A stretch of 64,000 nucleotides of DNA from assembly GCF_014763045.1 (NCBI RefSeq), contig NZ_JACTAG010000002.1, positions 1,550,001 through 1,614,000 on the forward strand. Direction: 5' to 3'. The notes under the pieces were generated by a model that had not been told where the DNA came from, did not search any database, and was given only the letters and a program-made list of their open reading frames with translations. Every line of letters begins with the position of its first letter. Positions within the stretch are counted from its first letter, which is position 1. Below, piece by piece: positions 1-9,061 of the stretch. The stretch is from Sulfitobacter aestuariivivens (GTDB lineage: Bacteria; Pseudomonadota; Alphaproteobacteria; Rhodobacterales; Rhodobacteraceae). The position numbers and the translations under genes were made by a program.

Positions 1-357
1 TTCAAGCATTTCGGAGCCGACGGTCAGCAGAACGTCGCGGGGCGGCATACAGCCGAATTGGCTGTCGGTGTGAAAGTCTGGCGTTGTGGCGGGCAGCGCG
101 TGGTCGATGGGGGTGGGCCGGTCCACCCGGATGCCCCGGTCGGTCAGTTGTTTGGCAAAGGTATCGAGCAGTTCGTTGGCGCGGTCGATGGTGTCTTGCG
201 GGCGACGGCCCCATTGTCCGCGCATGTCACTGTCTTCGGGCACCTTGGCGTCCAGCGCGGGTTCTTCGGGGGGGATGTGGCAATCATCGGCGCGGCCCAC
301 GATCACATGTTTCAGCGGATCCCATTCGTTCCAGCTGTTGACCACTGTGTTTGCCAT
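1..357 (-). CDS. amidinotransferase (glycine/inosamine-phosphate amidinotransferase family), partial
   Basis: Only the first 119 codons are present; the gene continues past the left edge. The N-terminus has VNSWNEWDPLKHVIVGRA (from about residue 5) and later DFHTDSQFGCMPPRD, both characteristic of arginine:glycine amidinotransferase and scyllo-inosamine-4-phosphate amidinotransferase. These cytosolic enzymes move the amidino group of arginine to an amine acceptor. The catalytic Cys/His/Asp residues lie in the missing part, so activity and acceptor cannot be judged. The ATG at 355-357 is the natural start because the family motif begins four residues later. Nothing next to it in the window shows which product it serves. 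Confidence 0.8.
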   Translation of the reverse strand, partial: MANTVVNSWNEWDPLKHVIVGRADDCHIPPEEPALDAKVPEDSDMRGQWGRRPQDTIDRANELLDTFAKQLTDRGIRVDRPTPIDHALPATTPDFHTDSQFGCMPPRDVLLTVGSEMLE

Positions 358-502
358 ATTTCGCCCTCCCCTGCGATGAACCGACGACCTGTTAGGGGGG
401 AACGGGGCGCGGCACAAGGGGGCACGCGTGTTGCGCGGTGTCCGGGGGATGTGGTTTGCTGGTCTGAGTAAGCAACACAACCGGACGAAAGCCGAATTTC
501 TG

Positions 503-1279
503 ATGCTGCAATTTGATGCCGAAACCACTGCAATTCTTGAAAACGGGTATCTTGGCGCCGATGTCACAGCCCGGCGGCGCGCCTCGTTCGATGCTCTCGG
601 GCCGCTGCCCGGAGAGACGATACTGGACCTTGGCTGTGGCAACGGGTTGTTAACCCTTGATCTTGCGCGGGCCGTCGGGCCGCAGGGGCGGGTGATTGGC
701 GTGGATCCCAGTGCGGACATGCTGAACGTGGCCCGCAAGCGGCTTGAGGGGTTTGACAACATCGCCCTTGAAGAAGGTTTGGCCGATGCCCTGCCTTTGG
801 CGGATGCGCAGATCGATCGGGCTGTGTCGGTTCAAGTCTTTGAATACATCGACGACCGGATCGGTGCGTTGACCGAAATCCGCCGGGTGCTGAAGCCCGG
901 AGGTGTGGCGGTGGTTGCGGATATGAATTTTGACATGTTTTCGTGGGTCAGTGATGACGCCGCGCGCATGGACCGCATGAAGACGGCATGGGACAGTCAT
1001 CTGGCGGAACGCGATACCGGCGCGCTGTTGCCGGCAGAGTTTCGCGCCGCCGGTTTTGCGGGGGTCGAGGTTGTACCGTTTACAATCGTCGACCCTGTTC
1101 TGAGGCCAGATGGGCTGGCGCAGATGATGATGATCCTGATGCGGCGCTATGCCATCGAGAATGATCTGATGCCCGCCGCAGAGGCCAATGCATGGTACGA
1201 CGAACAGGTGGCATTGGCCGCCGAGGGGCGGTTCTTTTTTTCGCTGGCGCAGATGGTGGTGTCAGGGCGCAAGCCCTGA
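503..1279 (+). CDS. class I SAM-dependent methyltransferase
   Basis: A 258-residue protein with the Rossmann methyltransferase signature: motif I LDLGCGNG at residues 41-48, the acidic loop GVDPS at 66-70, and a later VLKPGGVAVV strand typical of UbiE/Methyltransf_11 proteins. It should transfer a methyl group from S-adenosylmethionine to a small molecule; the acceptor is not evident. The frame is open further upstream (to 428), but the ATG at 503 gives the usual domain length and avoids an atypical extension. It ends four bases before the convergent MAPEG gene and has no operon partner. Confidence 0.8.
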   Translation: MLQFDAETTAILENGYLGADVTARRRASFDALGPLPGETILDLGCGNGLLTLDLARAVGPQGRVIGVDPSADMLNVARKRLEGFDNIALEEGLADALPLADAQIDRAVSVQVFEYIDDRIGALTEIRRVLKPGGVAVVADMNFDMFSWVSDDAARMDRMKTAWDSHLAERDTGALLPAEFRAAGFAGVEVVPFTIVDPVLRPDGLAQMMMILMRRYAIENDLMPAAEANAWYDEQVALAAEGRFFFSLAQMVVSGRKP

Positions 1280-1283
1280 TGGG

Positions 1284-1679
1284 TCAGCCCATCGTGGCAA
1301 GCGTATAGAGGATAAAGAGCAGCGACAGTGAGACGGTCAAAAAGGCCAGCACCCGGATGAACGGGATGCCGGTGTAGTAAAGCACGCAGAACGCCGCGCG
1401 GCCAAGCACCACAAGCAGCGCTGCGGTCTGTGCGGCAGGCGTGGCCAGACCCATGAGGGCCGCGCCGCCCAGGATCGGCACGACATAGGCCGACGCTTCG
1501 ACCTGATTGCGGTAGACCCGTTCGATGCGCAGGCCCAGCGGCGACTTTTCAACAGACGCAGGGCGGTTTGAGGAAAAGCCAAAGCCAAAGCCCCGGGTCG
1601 CGTAGGTATACATGATCTCAACGCCGATCACGATGAAGGTTATGACGCCGAACCAGACGAGGGCGGTTTCGAGGGGCAT
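1284..1679 (-). CDS. MAPEG family membrane protein
   Basis: A 131-residue protein with about four hydrophobic segments. The central part, RIERVYRNQVEA (residues 51-62), and a YYTGIPFIRVLAF segment match the MAPEG family (membrane-associated proteins in eicosanoid and glutathione metabolism). Bacterial members are integral inner-membrane proteins, some of them glutathione transferases, but most lack a known substrate. It is divergent from a TetR-type regulator; the 111-base gap between them carries two copies of a palindromic operator, so the regulator very likely controls this gene. Confidence 0.8.
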   Translation of the reverse strand: MPLETALVWFGVITFIVIGVEIMYTYATRGFGFGFSSNRPASVEKSPLGLRIERVYRNQVEASAYVVPILGGAALMGLATPAAQTAALLVVLGRAAFCVLYYTGIPFIRVLAFLTVSLSLLFILYTLATMG

Positions 1680-1735
1680 GATGGATCCTTTTGATGTTGG
1701 CGCTTTGGGCTTGCGCGGGAGGGTCAGAATAGTAT

Positions 1736-1775
1736 TCTATCCAAGTGGATAGATAATTGCTATCCGATTGGCTAG
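1736..1775. promoter_or_regulatory. tandem palindromic operator between MAPEG gene and TetR regulator
   Basis: Two related inverted repeats lie in the divergent gap. The first is TCTATCCA-AG-TGGATAGA (1736-1753), a perfect 8-base-arm palindrome. The second is CTATCC-GATT-GGCTAG (1760-1775), with one mismatch. Their centres are 23 bases apart, so they face the same side of the helix or nearly so. Position and symmetry fit binding of TetR-family dimers; that the adjacent TetR protein binds here is inference. Confidence 0.65.
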
Positions 1776-1793
1776 ATATGTCAAGGATGTTTG

Positions 1794-2384
1794 ATGGCCC
1801 GATTGCGCAATGTTGACGAAGATGCCGCCTTGCAAGGGGCGATGCGGGCGTTTTGGCAGCATGGTTATCAGGCGTTGGGCACACGCCAACTGGAGGCGGA
1901 GACGGGCATTACACGGTTCACCTTGCAGACCACTTATGGCGGCAAGATGGCGCTATTTGTGCAGACGCTGGATGCCTACCTTGATCAGATGGATGCCCAT
2001 ATGCTGCCCGAGATGGCAGATGGCACGCTTGACACTTTGGCGGGGTGGTTTGAGAGGCGATGCGATCCGGCGCGCAATCCCGAGGCGGGCAGATGGGGAT
2101 GTCTGATGATTGCCAGCATCAACGCCTTTGCGGATACCGAGCCTGCCGTTTCTGCGCGGGCCGTGCGGTTTGAGACGATGCTGCGCGAGGCTTTTGCCGG
2201 GGCGCTGGCACAGATCGATCAGGCGGGCGCCTTGTCGCCAGACCTGAACCGGGGAGCGGCGACGCAGATGCTTGTGGCGGCGTCCATCGGGTTGAATACC
2301 GTGATCCGTGCGGCAGGCGATTGTCGTGCCGGGACTAAGATCGCGGACGGTATTGCGGCGATGGTGCGGGGGTGGGCCAGTTAG
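1794..2384 (+). CDS. TetR/AcrR family transcriptional regulator
   Basis: A 196-residue protein with an N-terminal helix-turn-helix: AFWQHGYQALGTRQLEAETG, followed by TRFTLQTTYGGKMALF, as in the AcrR/NemR-like branch of TetR regulators. The C-terminal two thirds is a helical ligand-binding and dimerisation domain with no residues that reveal the ligand. The ATG at 1794 has an AAGGA motif six bases upstream; a TTG just before it is too close to that motif. It probably represses itself and the divergent MAPEG gene through the tandem operator between them. Its last four bases overlap the convergent cyclase gene. Confidence 0.85.
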   Translation: MARLRNVDEDAALQGAMRAFWQHGYQALGTRQLEAETGITRFTLQTTYGGKMALFVQTLDAYLDQMDAHMLPEMADGTLDTLAGWFERRCDPARNPEAGRWGCLMIASINAFADTEPAVSARAVRFETMLREAFAGALAQIDQAGALSPDLNRGAATQMLVAASIGLNTVIRAAGDCRAGTKIADGIAAMVRGWAS

Positions 2385-3649
2385 GCCGGCGCATATTCGA
2401 ACAAAGGTATCTTGCCTGCACGGCCCCGGATGCTGTTTTCTGCCAGCGCCCGCCATTCTGCAGCGTTATCGCTGTGCGCGTGTACCGTGTCAGACACCAC
2501 CAGACCGGATGCCGTTGACTTGGCGATTTCCTGAAGGCGGGCGGCGATGTTCACGGCGTCGCCGAGGACGGTGTATTCAAGGCGCCTGGCGCTGCCGACA
2601 GCGCCTGCAAATACGGTGCCATTGTGCACGCCGATGGTCGCCCTGATGGGTGGCAGATCCTGGGTGGCGCGCTGAGTGTTCCAGTATTCAAGGCCTTGCT
2701 TGATCGTTAACGCGCAGCGGAGGCCGTTGCTCTCGTGGCCGGGGCGTTCTTCCGGAACGCCAAAGACGGCCATGACCGCGTCGCCGATGAATTTGTCGAC
2801 AATGCCCTCGTGATCTTCAACTGCGCGCAGGATAAGAGCGCGAAAAGCGCTGAGCAGCGCACCGATCTCTGCCGGGGGCAGCGATTCTGACAGGGTCGTA
2901 AAGCTGCGGATGTCTGCAAAGAGGATTGTTGCCTGTTGCTGTTTGCCAGTTGTCAGGGCATCCATTCCCTGGCGCGCGACGGTGTCTGCAACCCGATCGG
3001 GCAGGTAGCGCGACAGGTTGGCGGTTTTGCGGGCGGCGGCGATTGCGGCCTCAAGCGTTTTGCGTCGGCGGATCACTGACAGCAGGCCCAGCAGTGCGGC
3101 AATGCCCAGAAATCCCCAGCGAGCGGCGTTCTGGACGGTGCCGAAAAAGAACGCGGGGTCGGCGGGGGGTGTCGGGCTGGGCGGGGCGAGTGCGGCAAAG
3201 AGGGTCCATGTGGCGGCGAAACTGCCGACCGCGATCAGCGTGGGGCCGATGGTATAGCGCATGGTGGCAAGGATCAGGATGCAAAAGGCGAAGACAAACC
3301 CGGGCACTGCGGCATGGAATTCCAGCGGGGTGCCGGTGATCCTGAGCGCAAAGCCGATCAGCAGGGCCAGCGAGATGCCATCGACCGCCGTGAAGAGCAG
3401 GCTGAGGCTGGGGTTGAAGAAGCGTTTGAGCGAAAAGACCGCCGAGATCACCGAAACGGCTGCATAGGTGAGCAGGTAGGTCAGCACCACGGGGGCGACG
3501 GGCAGGGTGATGCCGCCCGAGACAACAAAAATGAAAAGCGCGATGGTGGTGATTACCAGTCTGGCGCCTGCCGAGACCATCTGCGCCTCGCGCTCGGCAT
3601 CGAGGATCAGCTGCTGCGTGTCACGATCGGTGGCGGGTGTGGTGGTCAT
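2381..3649 (-). CDS. membrane-anchored class III adenylate cyclase
   Basis: A 422-residue protein with about six membrane helices (residues 30-195) and a C-terminal class III nucleotide cyclase domain (about 235-415). Metal-binding aspartates sit in TILFADIRSF (D246) and DKFIGDAVMAVFGVP (D290). Lys286 and Thr360 occupy the purine-specifying positions seen in bacterial adenylate cyclases, and N367/R371 in VNIAARL are the transition-state residues, so all catalytic positions look intact. It should make cAMP in response to a membrane or lipid-derived signal; the signal is unknown. It stands alone, convergent with the TetR gene. Confidence 0.85.
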   Translation of the reverse strand: MTTTPATDRDTQQLILDAEREAQMVSAGARLVITTIALFIFVVSGGITLPVAPVVLTYLLTYAAVSVISAVFSLKRFFNPSLSLLFTAVDGISLALLIGFALRITGTPLEFHAAVPGFVFAFCILILATMRYTIGPTLIAVGSFAATWTLFAALAPPSPTPPADPAFFFGTVQNAARWGFLGIAALLGLLSVIRRRKTLEAAIAAARKTANLSRYLPDRVADTVARQGMDALTTGKQQQATILFADIRSFTTLSESLPPAEIGALLSAFRALILRAVEDHEGIVDKFIGDAVMAVFGVPEERPGHESNGLRCALTIKQGLEYWNTQRATQDLPPIRATIGVHNGTVFAGAVGSARRLEYTVLGDAVNIAARLQEIAKSTASGLVVSDTVHAHSDNAAEWRALAENSIRGRAGKIPLFEYAPA

Positions 3650-3738
3650 GGCGGTGCCGCGCCCTTTGCATTATCTTGGGACCATGAACGCACGAAGCGG
3701 GTACGGGCGCAATGCGTTGGGGCGAGCCGCACATGAAA

Positions 3739-3767
3739 AGAGCCGCGACCCTTTCAGGTGCGGCTCT
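3739..3767 (-). terminator. rho-independent terminator of rpsO
   Basis: Read leftwards, AGAGCCGC pairs with GCGGCTCT around a 13-base loop, followed directly by TTTTC. It lies 30 bases past the rpsO stop codon, as expected for an intrinsic terminator. Confidence 0.8.
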
Positions 3768-3796
3768 GTCAGAAAGCGGTGCTTTCAAAGGGGCGC

Positions 3797-4066
3797 TTAG
3801 CGGCGCAGGCCCAGACGTTTGATCAGGTCCTGATAGCGGGCCTCGTCCTTGCCTTTGACGTAGTCCAGCAGCTTGCGGCGCGTAGCCACCATTTTCAGCA
3901 GGCCACGGCGGCCGTGGTTGTCTTTCTTGTGGGTCTTGAAGTGCTCTGTCAGCGTCGCGATGCGCGAGCTGAGGATGGCAACCTGTACTTCGGGGGAACC
4001 AGTGTCGCCCTCGGATGTGCCAAAGTCCTTCATGACTTTTGCTTTTTCTTCAGCAGTGATCGACAT
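3797..4066 (-). CDS. rpsO: 30S ribosomal protein S15
   Basis: An 89-residue protein, the normal length for S15, with the conserved [17 protein letters not shown], the [20 protein letters not shown] stretch and an [12 protein letters not shown] segment. S15 binds 16S rRNA early in assembly of the small-subunit platform and bridges to the large subunit. The ATG at 4064-4066 has GGAGAC just upstream. pnp, which often follows rpsO, is not present; a strong terminator follows instead. rbfA and truB, commonly linked to rpsO, lie 3-7 kb away on the same strand with unrelated genes between. Confidence 0.97.
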   Translation of the reverse strand: MSITAEEKAKVMKDFGTSEGDTGSPEVQVAILSSRIATLTEHFKTHKKDNHGRRGLLKMVATRRKLLDYVKGKDEARYQDLIKRLGLRR

Positions 4067-4227
4067 CGGGGTCTCCTTTCGGATCAGAGTTAAAGGTATG
4101 GCGCAGGCCGGGATGTCGTCCAGCGCAGGCCCATGGAGAAATCACCCCTGACGGAATCAGGCGCGATGGGGGCGTATAGGAAGTTCTGGGAGGATTGGCA
4201 AAGGGTTATTGCGCCGATGCGCGCCCG

Positions 4228-5187
4228 TTACGTGGGGATCAGCCCCGCCTGCAATGCGGTGCTGAGCGGGACAAGAGCAATGTCAGCGCTTTGCAGGGCT
4301 GTGGCGCCTGATATGCTGGCGATTGTGGTGCCGCCGACGCGGACCAGCAGTTGACCGTCGTTGGCGGGGTCCGGGGCGACGTCGACGTCGGGTTCGGTGC
4401 TGGCTTCGCCGGAGTCGTCCCAGACGAACAGGAGCGAATCTTCACTGGCGGCAAAATCTTCGATGTGGGCTGCTGAGCCACCGTTTATCCAGTCGCCCAG
4501 CACAACGGAGTCGGCGCCGTCGCCTGTGTTCACAGTGTCGCCCTGACCTGCGGTGATCTGGTCATCGCCGCCCCCGCCATTGAGAAAATCGGCAGCGTCC
4601 GTGTCCTGAATGCCCGTGCTGTCGGGGTCGTCTTCGACACCCGACAGTGTGTCATCGCCCCATCCGCCAAAGAGCGTGTCCGCCCCGGTGCCGCCGGTCA
4701 GGACATCGTCATCAAGCCCACCCATCAGGGCATCGTCGCCTGTGCCGCCGTCAAGCGTGTCATCGCCCGCCGACCCCTGAAGGCTGTCGCTGCCGTCGCC
4801 GCCAAAGAGGTGGTCGTTATCGTTTTCACCCGAGAGCGTGTCATGGCCGTCGCCGCCAAAAATGTCGTCGGCCGCATCGCCGCCGCCAAGGCTGTCATCG
4901 CCCGCGCCGCCCGACAGCGTATCTGCCCCGGCCGCGCCCTGTGCTGTGTCATCGCCAGCGCCCCCTTGCAGCAGATCGTCGCCTTGGTAGCCGCCAAGCT
5001 GGTCGTTGCCGTCGCCCCCCGTCAGCGTGTCGGCAGTATCAGTTCCGGCCAGGATATCGCCGCCTTGCGCGTCTTCTTCGGGGGGGAGGATGAGATCTTC
5101 CTGTTCCTCGTCGTCGTCCTTGTCGATGTCCACATAGGCGACGGTGCCCACGGCCATCAGACCCATCAATCCAGCAAGCCACAACAT
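4228..5187 (-). CDS. RTX-type calcium-binding repeat protein with N-terminal membrane anchor
   Basis: A 319-residue acidic protein. Residues 1-18 (MLWLAGLMGLMAVGTVAY) form a single hydrophobic segment, then comes a very acidic linker (DIDKDDDEEQED) and about a dozen glycine/aspartate nonapeptide repeats of the GGxGxDxLx type (for example GGAGDDTLSGG-like units), which bind calcium in a parallel beta-roll. The last 100 residues are a non-repeated cap. The start at 5187 is preferred over one 13 codons upstream because an AAGGGG motif precedes it and the hydrophobic segment begins there. No type I secretion genes are nearby, so it may stay tethered in the periplasm. Confidence 0.8.
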   Translation of the reverse strand: MLWLAGLMGLMAVGTVAYVDIDKDDDEEQEDLILPPEEDAQGGDILAGTDTADTLTGGDGNDQLGGYQGDDLLQGGAGDDTAQGAAGADTLSGGAGDDSLGGGDAADDIFGGDGHDTLSGENDNDHLFGGDGSDSLQGSAGDDTLDGGTGDDALMGGLDDDVLTGGTGADTLFGGWGDDTLSGVEDDPDSTGIQDTDAADFLNGGGGDDQITAGQGDTVNTGDGADSVVLGDWINGGSAAHIEDFAASEDSLLFVWDDSGEASTEPDVDVAPDPANDGQLLVRVGGTTIASISGATALQSADIALVPLSTALQAGLIPT

Positions 5188-5286
5188 GACAAACCCCTTA
5201 CAAGATGCACTGCGCACCGGGCCCAATTGCCCGCAGTTATCGGGCCACGAAACGCCGCGCAGGTCAAAGCCTATGACATCTGTTGG

Positions 5287-5811
5287 TTAATTTGGGGTGT
5301 CAGTCGGCGCCCAGGCGACGGGCTGCTGGTGGTAGGGCAGGTAGAGCGGGTGGCGGGGGTGCCCGTGTTTGGTCAGGCCCAGGTGAAAGACCGGTGTGGC
5401 CAGGCGGTGGAGCATCTGCGCGACTGCCGCGCCGCGGTCCTGGTGTGCGGCATGCACGCCCCAGGCGGCGATGATATGGTCGGCCCAATCGGCACCGTCT
5501 CGCAGGGCCTGATCGTTGTCAGCGCCCACGGGGTCGGGCGCGCGGCGCATGTCGCGGGGATCTGTGGCGCGATAGGCAAAGACGTTTGTGACGCAAAACG
5601 CCCCGAAGCCCAGCGTGCGCGCGCGGCGCTCGCAACGTTCTACTGTCGGGTCGTTCTGAACCTCGGTCGCGGTGGAGGGGTTGAGCATCACAAACATCAC
5701 GCGCGGCCCGTCAGCCGCCCATTCCCGGGTCAGGCTGTAACGGTAGGTTTCGCAGTCGGAGTAGACGGCGGTAGAGGGTGCGTCGCCCTTGGTGTGGCTG
5801 CGGATGATCAT
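5287..5811 (-). CDS. DUF1643 domain-containing protein
   Basis: A 174-residue protein with the DUF1643 hallmarks: RYSLTREW near the N-terminus, VMFVMLNPSTAT, DPTVERCERRA, and FHLGLTKHGHPRHPLYLPY near the end. The family is widespread in bacteria and phages and has no established biochemical role. The ATG at 5809-5811 has an AGGAA motif five bases upstream, a better start than the GTG 15 bases earlier. It is a probable single gene in a leftward series between a membrane protein and the RTX gene. Confidence 0.8.
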   Translation of the reverse strand: MIIRSHTKGDAPSTAVYSDCETYRYSLTREWAADGPRVMFVMLNPSTATEVQNDPTVERCERRARTLGFGAFCVTNVFAYRATDPRDMRRAPDPVGADNDQALRDGADWADHIIAAWGVHAAHQDRGAAVAQMLHRLATPVFHLGLTKHGHPRHPLYLPYHQQPVAWAPTDTPN

Positions 5812-5850
5812 GGCGCTTCCTGCCACGGCGCGCGCTTGCGCGCAAACGGC

Positions 5851-5878
5851 AAAAGCCGCCAGAGCAGGCTCTGACGGC
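5851..5878 (-). terminator. rho-independent terminator
   Basis: Read leftwards, GCCGTCAGAGC pairs with GCTCTGGCGGC (one G-T type mismatch) around a two-base turn, followed by TTTTGCC. It closes the leftward membrane-protein gene ending at 5904. Confidence 0.7.
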
Positions 5879-5903
5879 GTTGGGGGGGTGTTTATGTGCC
5901 GGA

Positions 5904-6392
5904 TCAGGCGGCGGCGGTCACACGGCGCTGTGCCGGTTCAAAGGAGATCCCGTGGGCTTCGATCACCCAGGCGGCGACGGCGGCGAAAAGGATGTGACCC
6001 CAGAGCGCCACCCAGGTGATGCCGGTAAAGCCGAGGAAGGCGGGCATGCCGGCGACCAGATGGGCCATGATGTAAAGGGCAAACACCCATAGGGCGACAC
6101 CATAGACCACCGCCGTGACGGCCCATGGCAGATTTGGAAGGACGGCGCGTTGCACAGGGCGTGCGATTATCAGATAGCCCAGCGTGTAGAATACCACGCC
6201 TGTTAGGGTGTGCAGCAGATAGGCCGCACCCGAGGGGCTGGCGCCAAAGACCTGTTTCAGGGTCTGGCTTGCCAGCCCGACCGGGGCCAGCTTGGCGTAG
6301 CCCAGCAGCGGCGACAGGCCTTGCCCAAAGGCGTCGAAGGCCACGGTGGCAAGGGCGCCGGCGCCCAGAATGGTGAAGATGGGGTGTTTCAT
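5904..6392 (-). CDS. integral membrane protein of unknown function
   Basis: A 162-residue hydrophobic protein with about four predicted membrane segments, including one near LLHTLTGVVFYTLGYLIIA and one near VVYGVALWVFALYIMAHLV. I do not recognise a characterised family. A helix containing GQGLSPLLGYAKLAP near the N-terminus and the segment HGISFEPAQRR at the cytosolic end resemble uncharacterised alphaproteobacterial membrane proteins. It has its own terminator and a 207-base upstream gap after truB, so it is probably transcribed alone. No catalytic residues are evident. Confidence 0.65.
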   Translation of the reverse strand: MKHPIFTILGAGALATVAFDAFGQGLSPLLGYAKLAPVGLASQTLKQVFGASPSGAAYLLHTLTGVVFYTLGYLIIARPVQRAVLPNLPWAVTAVVYGVALWVFALYIMAHLVAGMPAFLGFTGITWVALWGHILFAAVAAWVIEAHGISFEPAQRRVTAAA

Positions 6393-6599
6393 GTCTCTCT
6401 CTCCCGGTTGGGGTGCGTTGATGTTGCAGTGAACATGACACCGGGCCGACGCGGCGGGCAGGGGGCTTCACGCAGGGCTGATCACCAGCACTGAATTTGA
6501 AACATTGACTGTCACAAAGGCCCGATTTCGCTGACATCAGCGTGAGGTTGGGGTGAGGCTGTAACAATTCGGGACTGATTGGTACATAAACCCGGAGTT

Positions 6600-7529
6600 T
6601 CAGTCGGACGAATCGTCACCGGGTGGTGCGTTGAATACCCGTGACGGGTGCAGTTCGCCGGATCTGAAGATCCCCACCGCAACGGCCCGGCCATCGCGCG
6701 AGGCCCAGCAGGTGTCGCCGTAGTCGACGTCATTGGCAAAGACCATGCCGGGGTTCCCGTTGCGCAACCGCTGCGCGCCTTCGGCAGAGGCGGTGACTTC
6801 GGGCAGGTCCGTCAGGCCTGTTTCAAGGGGCAGCAGATGGGCGTCAAGTTCAGGTGTTTTGGCCATCGCATCGATCTGTTCAAGTGTCAGCCCGTCCTCG
6901 GCGTCAAAGGGCCCTGACCAGATGCGGCGCAGGTCGCGTACGTGGGCATGGCACCCCAGTGCCGCACCCAGATCGCGCGCGATAGCCCGCACATAGCCGC
7001 CCTTGCCGCAGACCATCTCAAGCGTGGCGTGGTCGGCATCGGGGCGGTCGATCAACAGCAGGCTTTCCACCCAGAGTGGACGCGCGGCGATGTCCATCGC
7101 CTCGCCGTCGCGGGCGCGTTTATAGGCGCGTTCGCCGTCGATCTTGACGGCAGAGAATTGCGGCGGGACCTGTTCGATATCGCCAATGAAGGCCGACAGG
7201 GCCGATTTGATCGCGTCATCGCCCGGGCGCAGGTCAGAGGTGGCGATGACCTCGCCTTCTGCATCGTCGGTGTTGGTTGCGATGCCAAGGCGCATGGTAA
7301 AGGTATAGGCCTTGAGGGCGTCGGTGATGTAGGGCACCGTCTTGGTCGCCTCGCCCAGCGCCACGGCCAGCACCCCGGTGGCTTCGGGATCAAGCGTTCC
7401 GGCGTGGCCCGCCTTTTTCGCATCCAGCGCCCAGCGCACCTTGTTGACCACAGCGGTGGAGGTTGGCCCGGCGGGCTTGTCGATCACCAGCCAGCCTGAG
7501 ATATCCCGGCCTTTGCGTTTGCGCCCCAT
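6600..7529 (-). CDS. truB: tRNA pseudouridine(55) synthase
   Basis: A 309-residue protein with the TruB catalytic motif [12 protein letters not shown], whose Asp is the nucleophile, the N-terminal [13 protein letters not shown], the [12 protein letters not shown] motif and a C-terminal PUA-like part. It isomerises U55 in the T-loop of tRNAs. The length matches the bacterial family. It is part of the usual rbfA-truB-rpsO neighbourhood, although here both neighbours are separated from it by accessory genes. Confidence 0.95.
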   Translation of the reverse strand: MGRKRKGRDISGWLVIDKPAGPTSTAVVNKVRWALDAKKAGHAGTLDPEATGVLAVALGEATKTVPYITDALKAYTFTMRLGIATNTDDAEGEVIATSDLRPGDDAIKSALSAFIGDIEQVPPQFSAVKIDGERAYKRARDGEAMDIAARPLWVESLLLIDRPDADHATLEMVCGKGGYVRAIARDLGAALGCHAHVRDLRRIWSGPFDAEDGLTLEQIDAMAKTPELDAHLLPLETGLTDLPEVTASAEGAQRLRNGNPGMVFANDVDYGDTCWASRDGRAVAVGIFRSGELHPSRVFNAPPGDDSSD

Positions 7530-7747
7530 GGTGCTGCCTCCGATGCGTGCTGCGTCCGCGGCTATACAAAGCGGCGGCGGCGCTGCCTAGTCGAAAAGCG
7601 CGGCAGGCCAGGATGACCCCGATCAGGGCCGGGACCGGTGGTCGCTGGTGGTGGCGGAAAGGGCGGAGGTGGACTTGCGCAAGGTCGCTGGATGATTGAC
7701 GTTCAGACCAACGAACGGGCCACTGCGCCTGAAGAGGAACCAAGACC

Positions 7748-9007
7748 ATGATCACAGACAAAGAAACCCTGCTGGCCGATATCCGCAGCCGCTTTGCCCA
7801 TGTCGAGAGCTGCCCGCAGGCGGGCCCGCGGATCTTTTTCGAGAACGCCGGCGGGGCGCTGACGCTGAATTCTGTGGTGGAGACGTCGAACCATTATGCG
7901 GCGATCCCGGACAATCAGGGGCGGGACAATGAGATGGCGCATGAACTGGTGGCGGTGATCAACCGCGCCAAGGACGACATGCGCACCTTTTTCAACGCAC
8001 CGCAGGGCGATATTTTTGTCGGCGAAAGCGGGACCGAGCTTTTGTTCCGGCTGATTATGAATGCCATTCTCGGGGCGGAGCAGGGGGGCGTTGTTCTGGG
8101 ATCGACCCTTGAGCATCCGGCGACACGCAGTGCCTGTACGCGCTGGTCGAAAGTGGCGGGCAAGCCCTATCTGCAGGTGCCGCACAACAATGAGACCGGC
8201 AGTGTGACAGCGGATGATTTCCTGCCGCATCTGCGCCCGGATATCCGTGTGGCCACCATTTTGCACACCTCGCCCGTGACCGGGATGGGTGTGGATGTGG
8301 CGGGCATTGCCAAAGCCATCCGCGATGCAGCGCCCGACGCCTATATCATCGTGGACGGGATTCAGCATGCAAGCCACGGACAGATCGACATCGCGGGATA
8401 TGACGTCGATGGTTATGTGATTTCTCCCTACAAGGTGTTTTCGCGGCATGGCTACGGGGTGGCCTGGACGTCACCGCGTCTGAATGCCCTGCCGCATGAC
8501 GGGCTTGACGGCGGGCCTGAGGGCAATTGGGAACTGGGCACGCGCGACACCGGTGCCTATGCCACCATGTCTGAAGTCGTGGGATATTTCGACTGGCTGG
8601 GCGGGCAGGTGAGCGATGCAGACGATCGCCGCGCGCGCATCGAAGCGGCGGGTGCGGCCATTCATGCACATGAAAAGCGGCTGACGGATGCGATGATCCA
8701 TGGCACCGGCAATCTTGCCGGACTTGCGGATTTGCCCGGCGTCGGCATCATCGGCGGGGTGGATAACCCGGCGCGTGAAGGGTTGGTGTCGATCACGCTT
8801 GAGGGGATGGAGGCCCCCGATCTGGTAAGTGCCTTGCGCGCGCGCGGCATCCGGACCCACACCCGCAAGGCGGATCATTATTCCGGCAATATCCTTGACC
8901 CTCTGGGCCTGCCCTCAGCTGTCCGGGTATCCATGTGCCACTACAACAGCCTGGGCGAAGTCAGTGCGTTTCTTGCTGCAATGCGCGAGATCGTGGACGC
9001 AAGCTAG
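7748..9007 (+). CDS. class V aminotransferase (cysteine-desulfurase-like PLP enzyme)
   Basis: A 419-residue fold-type I PLP enzyme. The N-terminal FFENAGGALTL, Asp203 in IIVDGIQHASH and Lys229 in VISPYKVFSRHGYG mark the cofactor aspartate and the Schiff-base lysine of the SufS/Csd-like class V group. A mobile-loop cysteine of true desulfurases is not obvious: the region after residue 350 reads HTRKADHYSGNILDPLGLP, without RxGHHCA. The protein is therefore more likely a related lyase or aminotransferase than an Fe-S cluster desulfurase. It is a single rightward gene, convergent with another PLP enzyme, which does not by itself prove a shared pathway. Confidence 0.75.
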   Translation: MITDKETLLADIRSRFAHVESCPQAGPRIFFENAGGALTLNSVVETSNHYAAIPDNQGRDNEMAHELVAVINRAKDDMRTFFNAPQGDIFVGESGTELLFRLIMNAILGAEQGGVVLGSTLEHPATRSACTRWSKVAGKPYLQVPHNNETGSVTADDFLPHLRPDIRVATILHTSPVTGMGVDVAGIAKAIRDAAPDAYIIVDGIQHASHGQIDIAGYDVDGYVISPYKVFSRHGYGVAWTSPRLNALPHDGLDGGPEGNWELGTRDTGAYATMSEVVGYFDWLGGQVSDADDRRARIEAAGAAIHAHEKRLTDAMIHGTGNLAGLADLPGVGIIGGVDNPAREGLVSITLEGMEAPDLVSALRARGIRTHTRKADHYSGNILDPLGLPSAVRVSMCHYNSLGEVSAFLAAMREIVDAS

Positions 9008-9061
9008 TCCGGGCAGCGGGACGAAGCTGATCCGGTACGGCGCAGGCGCTACAGAACGCCT

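Noticed and set aside
4810..5874. A 354-codon rightward frame opposite the RTX and DUF1643 genes
   Set aside because: It mirrors repeat codons of the RTX gene and crosses two leftward genes with recognised domains.
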